A stretch of 64,000 bases of DNA from Thermodesulfovibrio thiophilus DSM 17215 (GTDB lineage Bacteria; Nitrospirota; Thermodesulfovibrionia; Thermodesulfovibrionales; Thermodesulfovibrionaceae). The notes beneath the pieces were generated by a model that made no database searches, was not told where the DNA came from, and worked only from the letters and a program-made list of their open reading frames with translations. Each line of letters begins with the position of its first letter. The first letter of the stretch is position 1. The stretch covers positions 124,001-188,000 of the forward strand of contig NZ_AUIU01000013.1 of NCBI RefSeq assembly GCF_000423865.1. Direction: 5' to 3'. This document shows positions 37,400 to 46,863 of the stretch, in pieces. The translations under genes were made by a program, and so were the position numbers.

Positions 37400-38713
37400 C
37401 TATTCAAATAAACGGTAAAGTGATTCCAGACTTTCCTGAAAATTTGCTCGTTCATTTATTCCCTGTTTTAGTAGACTGTTTATTTTGTTCATCATTTTGA
37501 TTGCAAAATCTACCTCTGCATTTGTCCCTTCTTTATAAGCTCCAATGTTTATAATGTCTTCATATCTAGCATATGTGGCAAGAATATCAAGAAGTCTTCC
37601 AGCATATTTAAGATGTTTATCTTCAACTATATCTTTCATAAGCCTGCTTATACTTTTTAAAGGTTCGATAGCTGGATAGTGATTTTTGTTTGCAAGTTCT
37701 CTTGATAAAACTATATGTCCATCAAGAATTGCTCTGGCTCCATCGGCAACCGGATCTGTTAAATCATCTCCTTCAACTAAAACAGTATAGATGCCTGTTA
37801 TAGAACCGCCATTTTTTGTAGCCCCAACCCTTTCAAGAAGCTTAGGCATCAGTTTAAAAACACTCGGAGGATAGCCTTTCATTGTAGGTGGTTCACCTGC
37901 TGCAAGTCCGATTTCTCTCTGAGCCATTGCAAAACGGGTAAGGGAATCCATCAGTAACAGTACATGCTTGCCCTGCTGTCTAAAATACTCTGCAATTGCG
38001 GTTGCAAGGAAAGCGCCTCTAATTCGTGCAAGTGCAGGAGTATCAGATGTTGAAGCCACAACTACTGATTTTTTTAATCCCTCTTTGCCAAGGTCATTTT
38101 CAATAAATTCTCTGACTTCTCTCCCTCTTTCGCCAATGAGAGCAATTACATTGACATCTGCTGTGGTGTACCTTGCAATCATACCGAGTAAAACACTCTT
38201 TCCAACTCCACTGCCTGCCATTATCCCAATTTTCTGACCTTTACCCACTGTTATCAGGGTATTTATGGCTCTGATGCCTAAATCAAGGGGTTCTTTAATT
38301 ATTTCTCGTTCAAGTGGATTAATGACATCATTGTATATTGGGAAAAGCTCTCCCTTTATAGGATCTTTATCATCAATTGGGTTTCCAATTCCATCAATTA
38401 TTCTTCCAAGAATTGCATCACTTAATGAAATGTAGCTCTGTTTGCCCTTTACAGCAATTTTTGCTCCTGGTCTGATTCCATAAATTTCACCAAGAGGAGA
38501 AAGTAAAATAGTTCCGTTTTTAAATCCAACAACCTCTGCTTCTACAACACTTTCCTCATTAATGATTTCGCAAATATCTCCAATGCTTGCATTTACTCCA
38601 ATACTTTCCACAATTAGTCCAACAGCTTTGATCACTTTACCATAAATTTTTACTGGATTTATTCTGTCTAAAATTTCTTCCTTGCTATTGAGAAATGCTT
38701 GTATTGAGAGCAT
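37400..38713 (-). CDS. fliI: Flagellum-specific ATPase
   Basis: A 437-aa F1-beta-like ATPase that energises type III flagellar export. Walker A GSGVGKS (about 167-173), GERGREVREF and LLMDSLTRFAMAQREIGL are present. The ATG follows GGAGATAG inside the end of fliH (29-bp overlap). Order fliG-fliH-fliI-fliJ confirms the flagellar rather than the synthase identity. Confidence 0.96.
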   Translation of the reverse strand: MLSIQAFLNSKEEILDRINPVKIYGKVIKAVGLIVESIGVNASIGDICEIINEESVVEAEVVGFKNGTILLSPLGEIYGIRPGAKIAVKGKQSYISLSDAILGRIIDGIGNPIDDKDPIKGELFPIYNDVINPLEREIIKEPLDLGIRAINTLITVGKGQKIGIMAGSGVGKSVLLGMIARYTTADVNVIALIGERGREVREFIENDLGKEGLKKSVVVASTSDTPALARIRGAFLATAIAEYFRQQGKHVLLLMDSLTRFAMAQREIGLAAGEPPTMKGYPPSVFKLMPKLLERVGATKNGGSITGIYTVLVEGDDLTDPVADGARAILDGHIVLSRELANKNHYPAIEPLKSISRLMKDIVEDKHLKYAGRLLDILATYARYEDIINIGAYKEGTNAEVDFAIKMMNKINSLLKQGINERANFQESLESLYRLFE

Positions 38714-39329
38714 TTTCTATCTCCTTAAACCTTTGCTCAATCGTTGATATGATGTGTTGAGACTGCGTTTCAATCCAGCAACCACCTTTTTTTATGTCAT
38801 TTGAAGGCTCTATTTGAAGTTTGGTTCTGTCTATGTCAAGTTCATTAATCTTTTCAGAGATAATTTCATAATCATCTGGATTGAGCTTTATAATAATCAT
38901 TTCTTCACTGAAGGGAACAGCTTTTAAAGCCTCCTGAACAATCGAAAAAGTAACATCTTTATCAAGAGCAATTTTTGTGGCAACAATTTTTTCTGCAATT
39001 TTAAATGAAAATCTTAAAATTTGTGGCAGGAAAAATTCTATCTGTTTGTCTTTAAATTCAGTTAATTCTTTTATCATATTTTTAAAAGCTTCTGTTATCC
39101 TGTCAAGTTCATTTGATTTTTCTTTTATTTCATTCTGACTTTTATTAAATCCTTCTTCATATCCTTTATTAACTCCTTGTTTATGGCCATCTTCATATCC
39201 TTTGTTATAACCATCTTTATATCCTCTCTCCATAACATCTTCATTGGGTTTATTTTCATGGTGTTCAATAATCTTTTTATTTTCGTCAAATGGTAGGGGT
39301 ACATAAGGCTTAATATTATCAGGTGACAA
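38685..39329 (-). CDS. fliH: Flagellar assembly protein FliH
   Basis: Regulator of FliI that docks the ATPase at the C-ring. A region around residues 35-70 has repeated G-X3-G heptads (RGYKDGYNKGYEDGHKQG), a known FliH hallmark, followed by a helical region and a C-terminal V-ATPase-E-like domain. I set the start at the TTG at 39329, 8 nt after GGAGG; a GTG at 39338 abuts that site. It overlaps fliG by 11 bp and fliI by 29 bp. Confidence 0.9.
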   Translation of the reverse strand: MSPDNIKPYVPLPFDENKKIIEHHENKPNEDVMERGYKDGYNKGYEDGHKQGVNKGYEEGFNKSQNEIKEKSNELDRITEAFKNMIKELTEFKDKQIEFFLPQILRFSFKIAEKIVATKIALDKDVTFSIVQEALKAVPFSEEMIIIKLNPDDYEIISEKINELDIDRTKLQIEPSNDIKKGGCWIETQSQHIISTIEQRFKEIENALNTSISQ

Positions 39330-40299
39330 TTGCCTCACCTCCTCTTTTACCGACTACAATTTTCCCCTCCTCTTCAAGTCTTCTTGCAACCCTTACAATA
39401 TTCATCTGAGCTTTTTCTACATCAGCAACTCTTACAGGTCCCTTTGTCTCCATCTCTTCTTTGATTATCTGCACAGCTCTACTAGACATATTTTTAAATA
39501 TTTTTTCTTTAAGCTCCTCAGATGCCATTTTAAGTGCTAAAACAAGGTCATCTGTTGCAATTTCTTTAAGAATTGTTTGTATACCTCTATCGTCTACAGA
39601 AATAAGGTCTTCGAATGTAAACATTAATTTTCTTATTTCATCAGCTAAAATAGGGTCTTTTTCTTCAATATGTTTAATAATTAGCTCTTCGGATGTTCTA
39701 TCCATCTGATTAAGGATCTCAGCAACTGTTTTAACTCCTCCAATCCTTCTTGATTGAGTATATGAACTGAGCTGTGACTGTAGAACATCCTCAAGCTCGC
39801 TAAGGATTGTAGGAGAAATCTGATCAAGATTCGCAATTCTTTGAGAAATCTCTATTTTAAGCTGCTCAGGAAATTTGCTTAATACTTCAGCAGCCTGAGT
39901 TGGTTCTAAATGTGCTAAAACAATCGCTATTGTCTGTGGATGTTCTCTCTGAAGCATTGTTGCTATGGAGCTTGGGTCGAGCCATCTGAGGATATCGAAA
40001 GCTGAAGCACCACTTTCAATCTTGCTTATAAGTTTTGCAGCCTGTTCTTCTCCGAATGCTTTTGTAAGTATTGTTCTTATATATTCTTCATCAACAGTTA
40101 CAGGAGCTGTTCCTATTTTCTCTGAAAATTCTTTAAGAACAGTCTCAGCTTCTTCCTGTGTTAATTTTATTCGTGACATCATAGGAAGAATTCTGGCAAG
40201 TTCAATAGGATCAAAATGTTTAAAAAGTTCTGTTGCAGCATCTTCTCCAATTAAAGAAAGAAGAGCAGCAGCTTTTTCTATGCCTGAAAATTTTCTCAT
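39319..40299 (-). CDS. fliG: Flagellar motor switch protein FliG
   Basis: A 326-aa rotor protein. It contains the EHPQTIAIVLAHL motif of the middle domain (about residues 118-130), and the C-terminal torque helix region with DDLVLALK and MSSRAVQIIKEEME. Length is normal. It abuts fliF. FliG interacts with FliF, FliM and the stator. Confidence 0.96.
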   Translation of the reverse strand: MRKFSGIEKAAALLSLIGEDAATELFKHFDPIELARILPMMSRIKLTQEEAETVLKEFSEKIGTAPVTVDEEYIRTILTKAFGEEQAAKLISKIESGASAFDILRWLDPSSIATMLQREHPQTIAIVLAHLEPTQAAEVLSKFPEQLKIEISQRIANLDQISPTILSELEDVLQSQLSSYTQSRRIGGVKTVAEILNQMDRTSEELIIKHIEEKDPILADEIRKLMFTFEDLISVDDRGIQTILKEIATDDLVLALKMASEELKEKIFKNMSSRAVQIIKEEMETKGPVRVADVEKAQMNIVRVARRLEEEGKIVVGKRGGEAIVT

Positions 40300-41814
40300 T
40301 TATTCTGCTATCCACTCTCTAAGAATCGCAATTACCTGTTTGGGATTATTTTTAGCCATCTGTCTTATTTCTTCTCTTATATCTCTTTCCTTGAATAAAG
40401 ATGATCCAGTTTCATCAGATATTACAATTTCTTTTTTAGCTATTTTCCCCTCAGCAGGTTTTTTAAGCAATTCTATTATAGGCTTCACCACAAAAATGAT
40501 TAGAAGTACAATTATAATAAGTGGAATAATGTATTTAAGAATTGTTTTTATAATACTCATATAATCAATTCCAGCTTTTTCTTCCTGTACAACTTCAAAT
40601 GGAATGCTTTCAACTATCACGTAGTCCCCTCGTTCTTGATTGTATCCTATTGATGCCTGAACAAGTTCCTGATATTTTTTAATCTCATCCTCGCTTCTTG
40701 GTGTATAAACTTTTTTACCTTTTTCTTCTCTGTAAATTCCATCAATTAGAACAGCTACAGATATTTTTTTAATCTGTCCGGTAGACTGAAGAATTTTGCT
40801 TATGGTTTTGCTTACTTCATAGTTTATACTTTCCTGCTGTCTCTGGGATTGCACATTTTGGACAGTTGTTGGTTGCTGTTGCCCTGGTTGATTTGAAAGA
40901 ACTCCAGGAATTCCTCCTGGTTGAGGAACCATTGTTTTTTCCTGTGTTCTCTGTTCACTTCTTATTGCAATGGTATCAGGGTCATATTTTTCTTCAAGTC
41001 TTTCAACTTTTGAAAAATCAATATCCGCAGAAACTCTAACAATTGCTTTCCCTTTTCCAACAATATTTTCAAGCATGCTCTGGATATTTTTCTCATAAGT
41101 TTTTTCAATATTTCTTCTGTATTCAATCTGAGTGGCTTCCACTAACTGCGTTGGATCTTTTGGTGCAGAAAGAAGATTGCCATACTGGTCAATTACAGTA
41201 ACATATTGGGGCGAGAGTCCTTCCACACTACTTGATACAAAATGCACCACGCTTGAAACCTGTTCTTTTGTTAGGTTTCTACCAGGTTTAAGCTTTAAAA
41301 CCACTGATGCTGTTGGATGGTCCTCCTTTTCTGTAAATATTGTTTTTTCTGGAATTGCTATATGAACTCTTACCTGGTCAACTTCCTGAAGTTGTTTTAT
41401 TGTGCGTTGAAGTTCTCCCTGAAGGGCTCTGATATAGTTTACACGTTGTGAAAATTCTGTAAGTCCGATGGATGTTTTATCAAATATTTCAAAACCTACT
41501 CCGCCTCCAGATGGTATACCTTGTGAAGCAAGTTCAAGCCTCAATTCATGCACTTTATCAGAGGGAACATAAATTGCAGTATCTTTTACCTGATATGGAA
41601 TTTTTTTCTCTTTAAGCTTATTTATGACATTTCCGGCATCTTCAGCGGAAAGATTGCTGTATAAAATCTGATAATCCTGTTTTGGTAGCCATAAAACTAA
41701 AGTTAAAATTATTGCCAGAACAATAACGCCAACACCACCAAGAGCTAATTTTTTATTGAGAGGCATATTTTTGATATTGTCTAATATTGTTTTAGCTCTA
41801 TCTGTTATTGCCAT
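40300..41814 (-). CDS. fliF: Flagellar MS-ring protein FliF
   Basis: A 504-aa MS-ring protein with two transmembrane segments (about 23-45 and 428-448). The periplasmic YscJ-like region carries the GVGFEIFD and FSQRVNYIRALQGELQRTI motifs. The C-terminal FliG-binding tail ends in QVIAILREWI. Its stop abuts fliG, its start follows fliE by 6 bp. Confidence 0.97.
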   Translation of the reverse strand: MAITDRAKTILDNIKNMPLNKKLALGGVGVIVLAIILTLVLWLPKQDYQILYSNLSAEDAGNVINKLKEKKIPYQVKDTAIYVPSDKVHELRLELASQGIPSGGGVGFEIFDKTSIGLTEFSQRVNYIRALQGELQRTIKQLQEVDQVRVHIAIPEKTIFTEKEDHPTASVVLKLKPGRNLTKEQVSSVVHFVSSSVEGLSPQYVTVIDQYGNLLSAPKDPTQLVEATQIEYRRNIEKTYEKNIQSMLENIVGKGKAIVRVSADIDFSKVERLEEKYDPDTIAIRSEQRTQEKTMVPQPGGIPGVLSNQPGQQQPTTVQNVQSQRQQESINYEVSKTISKILQSTGQIKKISVAVLIDGIYREEKGKKVYTPRSEDEIKKYQELVQASIGYNQERGDYVIVESIPFEVVQEEKAGIDYMSIIKTILKYIIPLIIIVLLIIFVVKPIIELLKKPAEGKIAKKEIVISDETGSSLFKERDIREEIRQMAKNNPKQVIAILREWIAE

Positions 41815-41820
41815 TTTTTA

Positions 41821-42114
41821 TCAAACCTGCATACGCCATATTTCATCATATGCTGTTAATACTTTATTCCTTACCTGAATGAGTGTTTGCAATGTCATAT
41901 CGGCTTTCTCCATTGCAAGGACAACCTGATGAATGCTCAACTCTCCCTTTGAAAATGATTCAATTGCCTTTTGAGCTTCCTGTTCTACCTGAGACGCTTC
42001 CTTTATTGCATCTTTTAAAGCCTGTTCAAAGGATTCCTTTTCTGAACCTTGAAGATTTTTTAAATCCTGTAAACTCTTTCCCAGAAGGTCATTTATGTTT
42101 TTTATCTCTGTCAT
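41821..42114 (-). CDS. fliE: Flagellar hook-basal body protein FliE
   Basis: A 97-aa protein with the conserved C-terminal region SIHQVVLAMEKADMTLQTLI followed by VRNKVLTAYDEIWRMQV. FliE connects MS ring and rod. Its position between flgC and fliF is standard. Confidence 0.95.
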   Translation of the reverse strand: MTEIKNINDLLGKSLQDLKNLQGSEKESFEQALKDAIKEASQVEQEAQKAIESFSKGELSIHQVVLAMEKADMTLQTLIQVRNKVLTAYDEIWRMQV

Positions 42115-42125
42115 TTAAAAACCTC

Positions 42126-42533
42126 CTAAACCTTTAATATATCAAGTGTTCTCATGAACATATCTTTATATGAGTTTACCATGGTAAGATTTGCTTCATA
42201 TGCACGAGAGGCGGATATGAGATTGATCATTTCTTCCATAGGATTTATGTTCGGATAGTTTACATAGCCATTTTTATCTGCATCAGGATGAGAGGGATCA
42301 TAAACCACTCTGAAAGGTCTTTGATCTTCAACTATTTTGTTTACATCTACACCCTGAGAAATTTGATCATATATGTATGTTGTAAATACAACATCTTTTC
42401 TCCGATAAGGTCCTCCATCTGGTGTTTTGGTAGAATTTACATTCGCAAGATTTGAGGCAATTACATTGAGTCTTACTTTCTGTGCTTCAAGCCCGGTTGC
42501 AGATACTTTAAGAGGTAAGAATATATCTTGCAT
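42126..42533 (-). CDS. flgC: Flagellar proximal rod protein FlgC
   Basis: A 135-aa rod protein. VSATGLEAQKVRLNVIASNL at the N-terminus is the rod/hook signature and the C-terminal MINLISASRAYEANL is typical of FlgC. It overlaps flgB by 1 nt. Confidence 0.96.
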   Translation of the reverse strand: MQDIFLPLKVSATGLEAQKVRLNVIASNLANVNSTKTPDGGPYRRKDVVFTTYIYDQISQGVDVNKIVEDQRPFRVVYDPSHPDADKNGYVNYPNINPMEEMINLISASRAYEANLTMVNSYKDMFMRTLDILKV

Positions 42534-42868
42534 TAACTACCTCCTTTAACAGCACTTTTAATCATACGTATTTTTGTTGAAATAAGCTGTGTAGCGGTAT
42601 TATACATAAGCATTGTTTCTGCAACTTTTGTCATTTCTACTTCTATGTTGACAGTATTTTCATCTCTGTTTGGCATAGTTGTTGATGCTTCTATGATTTT
42701 ATAGGATTGCTCGTCAGTTTCAACTGCTCTTTTAAGCTCTTCCTGAAAATTTAGATCTTTTGCCTTGTATTTAGGCGTATCAGCATTTGCTATATTTGAA
42801 GCAAGAATTTTTTGCCTGTAGGCACATATATCCATTATTTTTTCAAGAAGTTTTATTGAATCATCCAT
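42533..42868 (-). CDS. flgB: Flagellar proximal rod protein FlgB
   Basis: A 111-aa rod protein with the N-terminal YRQKILASNIANADTPKYKA signature. An AATGGAGG ribosome site precedes the ATG, and a sigma-54-like element lies upstream (42897-42911). It is the first structural gene after the regulatory genes. Confidence 0.94.
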   Translation of the reverse strand: MDDSIKLLEKIMDICAYRQKILASNIANADTPKYKAKDLNFQEELKRAVETDEQSYKIIEASTTMPNRDENTVNIEVEMTKVAETMLMYNTATQLISTKIRMIKSAVKGGS

Positions 42869-42893
42869 ATTTAGTTACCTCCATTAAAAATAA

Positions 42894-42911
42894 CATACAA
42901 ATTGTATGCCA
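42894..42911 (-). promoter_or_regulatory. Sigma-54-like promoter upstream of flgB, with palindrome
   Basis: On the minus strand TGG at 42911-42909, then 10 nt, then GT at 42898-42897, close to the GG-N10-GC rule (GC replaced by GT). The same bases include the 15-bp palindrome CATACAAATTGTATG (42894-42908). Sigma-54 activators encoded just upstream make regulation plausible. Confidence 0.4.
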
Positions 42912-44183
42912 TTAACTATCTTTAAAGCCATACTCTTTAATTTTATTTCTCAAAGTTCTTACGCTGATTCCAAGAATTTTTGCTGCCTTGGTGCGATTAC
43001 CCTCTGTTTTCTGTAGTGCATCCATTATTAAATCTTTTTCTGCTGTTTTTAGTTTGCCTGTTTTAATAAAACTTTTTTCTTGAAAAACAGTTGCGTCCTC
43101 TGATAGTCTCAATTCACCATCATGACTAAGCACGGCAGTCCTGTATATAAAATTCTCAAGTTCTCTCACATTTCCTAGCCATGATCGGTTGATTAAATAT
43201 TTTTTCATCTCTTCTGTAATTGTAAAACTTTTTAACATCTTATCTGAAAGTCTTTTTAAGAAAAGTTCTGCAAGAGGCACTATATCATCGCTTCGTTCTC
43301 TAAGTGGGGGTATTCTTAAAGGAAATACATTGATCCTGTAAAAGAGGTCTTCTCTGAAATTGCCTTTTTTTACCTCCTCTGCAAGGTCCTTATTCGTAGT
43401 GGCAATTATTCTTACATCTATTGGAATAGGCCTGGTTCCTCCAACTCTGTCAACTTCTTTTTCCTGAATTACTCTTAAGAGTTTTGCCTGAAGCCTGTAT
43501 GCCATCTCACTGATTTCATCAAGAAGAATAGTTCCTCTGTTGGCAAGTTCAAATTTCCCCAATTTTCTTTCAGTTGCTCCTGTGAATGCTCCCTTTTCAT
43601 GCCCAAAAAGCTCTGCTTCAAGAAGTGTTTCGGTAATTGCAGCACAATTTATTGCAACAAATGGTTGATTAGCTCTCGGGCTATATTTATGGATGTATCT
43701 TGCAATTACTTCTTTACCAACTCCACTTTCTCCTGTAACTAAAACAGTGATGTCTGTTTTTGCTATTTCCTTTGCGATTTCAAGAATTTTCCTCATTTCT
43801 CTGGATTCTGCAATAATGTTTTCGTCACTGGGAAGAAGCCTTGAAATAAGAGATTTCAAAGTTTCCATTGAAAAAGGCTTCAATATATAATCCACAGCAC
43901 CAAGTTTCATTGCTTTTACAGCATCCTCAACATTTCCATATCCTGTAATAACAATTACAGGCGTGAATACACCCTTTTTTCTGATTTCAGAAAGAAACTG
44001 CAACCCGTCCATTTTTGGCATTTTTACATCTGTTATGATTAATGAAAAATTACTCAGATTCACGTTTGATAAGACTTCTAAGGGATCCCGATAGGTAGTA
44101 GGATTGAAACCAAAACGAGACATTGCTTCTTTTAAAGCAAACCTCATATCAGGTTCATCATCTATTATCAGAACGGATTTCAT
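42912..44183 (-). CDS. Sigma-54 response regulator, FlrC/FlgR-like
   Basis: A 423-aa activator. Receiver domain with phospho-acceptor D52 (IITDVKMPKMDG), AAA+ domain with the GESGVGKE Walker A and GAFTGA loop that contacts sigma-54, and a C-terminal Fis-type helix-turn-helix (NRTKAAKILGISVRTLRNKI). It overlaps the kinase gene upstream by 4 bp. It probably controls flagellar class III genes, including flgB onward. Confidence 0.92.
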   Translation of the reverse strand: MKSVLIIDDEPDMRFALKEAMSRFGFNPTTYRDPLEVLSNVNLSNFSLIITDVKMPKMDGLQFLSEIRKKGVFTPVIVITGYGNVEDAVKAMKLGAVDYILKPFSMETLKSLISRLLPSDENIIAESREMRKILEIAKEIAKTDITVLVTGESGVGKEVIARYIHKYSPRANQPFVAINCAAITETLLEAELFGHEKGAFTGATERKLGKFELANRGTILLDEISEMAYRLQAKLLRVIQEKEVDRVGGTRPIPIDVRIIATTNKDLAEEVKKGNFREDLFYRINVFPLRIPPLRERSDDIVPLAELFLKRLSDKMLKSFTITEEMKKYLINRSWLGNVRELENFIYRTAVLSHDGELRLSEDATVFQEKSFIKTGKLKTAEKDLIMDALQKTEGNRTKAAKILGISVRTLRNKIKEYGFKDS

Positions 44184-45271
44184 TCCAGAGGCAAATAAAC
44201 TGCAAATTCTGTGCCTTCACCTGTTTTACTTTTCACTTCAATTCTTCCACCATGCGCGGATATTATGCTATTTGTAATACTTAAGCCAAGCCCTGTTCCT
44301 CTGTCTTTCGTAGAGAAAAACGGGTCAAAAATCCTTTCAATAATTTCTTCGTCAATGCCCTGACCAGTATCTTTGACTGTAAGTTTTACACATTTATCAC
44401 AAATACTGGAATTGATAGTAATACGTCCACCTTCAGGCATTGCCTGATAGGCATTGACAATAAGATTAATCAATGCCTGTCTGATAAGCGAAAAATCAAG
44501 AGGTACTACAAGTTTATTATTCATTTTGATTTCAGTCGCTATTGCAGCACTGCTGAATAATTCCTTGAACTCTTCTGTTATTTCTTCAACCAATTCATTA
44601 ATGCATACAGGAGTTTTTTTCACTGTCATTCCTCTTGTAAAGCTCAGCATATTTTCAAGTGTATTCCTCAGCATTCTTACAGAACTCGAAATTCTTCTTG
44701 CATAATCTCCATGAATGCTTTCTTTAATATCTTCTGATATCATATTTGCAAAAAGTTCAATACTTCCAAGAGGATTTCTTATTTCATGAGCTATTTTCAT
44801 GATAAGAGAGCCCATTGCTGTGAGTCTTCTGTTTCTTTCGTTTTCTGCTTCAAGCTCTTTTACTCTTGTAATGTCTTTACAGAGGAAAACATGTCCGATT
44901 TTCTCTCCTTCTGAATCAAGAACATCTGATTGAGAGAGGATTGCATAAAACGGTTTTGCAGATTTTGCTGGATATATCAAGTCATTTTCAATTTTTATTG
45001 GTAAATTGTTTTGTCCTGTAACCTCTTCTGTCTTCACATTAAACAGAAGTTCAGCAGCACGATTGATTAATCTAATGACACCATCTCTGTCAAAAAAAAC
45101 AACAGCTATGTCAATACTGTCGATTATGCTGCTTAAGAGCCTCTTTTTTTGATCAACCTCTTCAGTAAGAATTTTAATTCTTTCTTCAAGGATGCTGTAA
45201 TATTTAATTAATGTTTCTGATGCTGTATTAATTTTTAATATGGCTTCACTTAAAAGGTTTTCGTTTTTCAT
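44180..45271 (-). CDS. PAS histidine kinase, FlrB/FlgS-like
   Basis: A 363-aa soluble kinase without membrane segments. Coiled coil at 20-45, PAS domain at about 45-135 and HisKA with H162 (IAHEIRNPLGSI), then HATPase with DTGQGIDE and GTGLGLSITNS. It overlaps the response regulator and TPR genes by 4 bp each. No sensor membrane domain, so the signal is cytoplasmic, probably assembly state of the basal body as in FlrB-like kinases. Confidence 0.9.
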   Translation of the reverse strand: MKNENLLSEAILKINTASETLIKYYSILEERIKILTEEVDQKKRLLSSIIDSIDIAVVFFDRDGVIRLINRAAELLFNVKTEEVTGQNNLPIKIENDLIYPAKSAKPFYAILSQSDVLDSEGEKIGHVFLCKDITRVKELEAENERNRRLTAMGSLIMKIAHEIRNPLGSIELFANMISEDIKESIHGDYARRISSSVRMLRNTLENMLSFTRGMTVKKTPVCINELVEEITEEFKELFSSAAIATEIKMNNKLVVPLDFSLIRQALINLIVNAYQAMPEGGRITINSSICDKCVKLTVKDTGQGIDEEIIERIFDPFFSTKDRGTGLGLSITNSIISAHGGRIEVKSKTGEGTEFAVYLPLE

Positions 45272-46863
45272 AGTTTTTCAAGAAGTGCTCTTGCTGCTTC
45301 AGCGAGTTGTCCTTTTGAATTAACTACTTTTTCAAGATATGTTTTATCATTTGCAAGTTTTCCATACTGATAGTATGCCCACATAAGAGAGTCATTGTCT
45401 TTTGTTCCCATGTCTATAGCTCTTTTATAGTATTTCAGTGCTTCTTTTGTTTTTTTTGAAAGATAAAAATAGTCAGCAGCCTTTAATGTAGCTTCAGCAG
45501 ATCCAAGCCTTGATGCTTCAAGCCAGTAAGAAATTGCTTTTTTTCTGTCTCCAAGCGAGTATTCAAGATTACCCGCCAGTGTTAAAAGATCAGGGTCTTT
45601 GATTGATTGTGATGCTTTTCTTAAATAGGCAAGGGCTGTGGTTTTATCTCCTTCTTTATTAAGAATCTGAGCATAGAGAGCCATAGCCGAGGGATTTTTA
45701 TCTTTTAATGGCTCTAAAAGTTTTTTAGCTTCCTTGTGTTGACCGTCATTTATCAGAATTCTGGAGTATGGAAGTACAGCTTCTGCTCTTCTTGGTCCTG
45801 TCTGTATTTTTCTCAATAAATTTTTGGCTTCTTTATATTTACCCTGAGAAATAAGAAAACTAGCTGAATCAAGCAATGAAGAAGAGTCTTCAGATAAGAA
45901 CGGATATACCTTTACAATATAATCTGCAGCTTTATCGGGTTTCCCATGCATGATGATTTTTGTAAATTCTTCAATTTTTTTGCTTCTTAATTCTTTATCT
46001 CTTAACGCTAAAATCATTTTCAAAGCTTCATCGTAGTTATTCTGATTCATATAAATTGCATAAAGCTTGAGTCTTAATTCATCAGTTGGAATATATATAT
46101 ATATATCATTTGCAATTTTTAAAGCTTCATCTATTTTGTTCTGCACAAGATACAACTCAAAAAGCATTTTTTTTGCTTTGACTGTATCATATAGTTTTTT
46201 TGAGTTTTCTACTGTTTTTCTTAAAATCAATTCTGCTTCTGGGAACTTCCCTGCTTTTATTAGAACTTCTGCTTTATCGAGATCATACTTGCTTTTTTTT
46301 AGTTTCAAATTTTTCTTAAACTCTTTTAAAGCCTCTTCTGGTTTACCTGTTAGAACAAGATATTTGATTTTCAATAAAACCGCATCTGGTTCATTGAAAT
46401 CTTTACTGTCTAGTTTTTTTAAAATGTTTTCCAGAAGTTTTAAGTCACCTCTATACAGAGCAATCCAGCCGTTTCCAATCATTGCCTGCCTATCAAGTGG
46501 TGCTTTGACCTGATTAAGATAAAGTTCTGCTTCCTTGAATTTATTAATTTTTAAATACGTAAGTCCTAAATATAGAGTAGCTTCATTAATATAGGTAGAA
46601 TTTTTAAAATCTCTTAAAAGTCTTTTAAGCGGAATTGTTGCTTCATAGTAGTTTCCAAGAAAATAATCTGCTTTGGCAAGTCCAAGAAGTGCTCTATCAG
46701 CAAAGTTTGGATTTTCAGTATATTTTTGAAAAAACTCCTTTGCATGTAGGTAATCCTCCATTTTCAGAAGATCTTCTCCATTCTTCAAAGGATCTTCAGC
46801 AGAGGCTATGCTTACCATCAGGATTAATATAGCAAAAGCAAGCTTACATATCTTGAATTTCAT
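45268..46863 (-). CDS. TPR-repeat lipoprotein-like/periplasmic protein
   Basis: A 531-aa protein with a signal peptide (about residues 1-22, ending ASAEDP) followed by about 12 TPR-like repeats through the C-terminus. It lies between the sigma-54 activator and the kinase with overlaps of 20 and 4 bp, so it is made with flagellar regulators, although I know no standard flagellar homologue. A run of eight AT repeats (46092-46107) is within the coding region. A periplasmic scaffold role is inferred. Confidence 0.8.
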   Translation of the reverse strand: MKFKICKLAFAILILMVSIASAEDPLKNGEDLLKMEDYLHAKEFFQKYTENPNFADRALLGLAKADYFLGNYYEATIPLKRLLRDFKNSTYINEATLYLGLTYLKINKFKEAELYLNQVKAPLDRQAMIGNGWIALYRGDLKLLENILKKLDSKDFNEPDAVLLKIKYLVLTGKPEEALKEFKKNLKLKKSKYDLDKAEVLIKAGKFPEAELILRKTVENSKKLYDTVKAKKMLFELYLVQNKIDEALKIANDIYIYIPTDELRLKLYAIYMNQNNYDEALKMILALRDKELRSKKIEEFTKIIMHGKPDKAADYIVKVYPFLSEDSSSLLDSASFLISQGKYKEAKNLLRKIQTGPRRAEAVLPYSRILINDGQHKEAKKLLEPLKDKNPSAMALYAQILNKEGDKTTALAYLRKASQSIKDPDLLTLAGNLEYSLGDRKKAISYWLEASRLGSAEATLKAADYFYLSKKTKEALKYYKRAIDMGTKDNDSLMWAYYQYGKLANDKTYLEKVVNSKGQLAEAARALLEKL

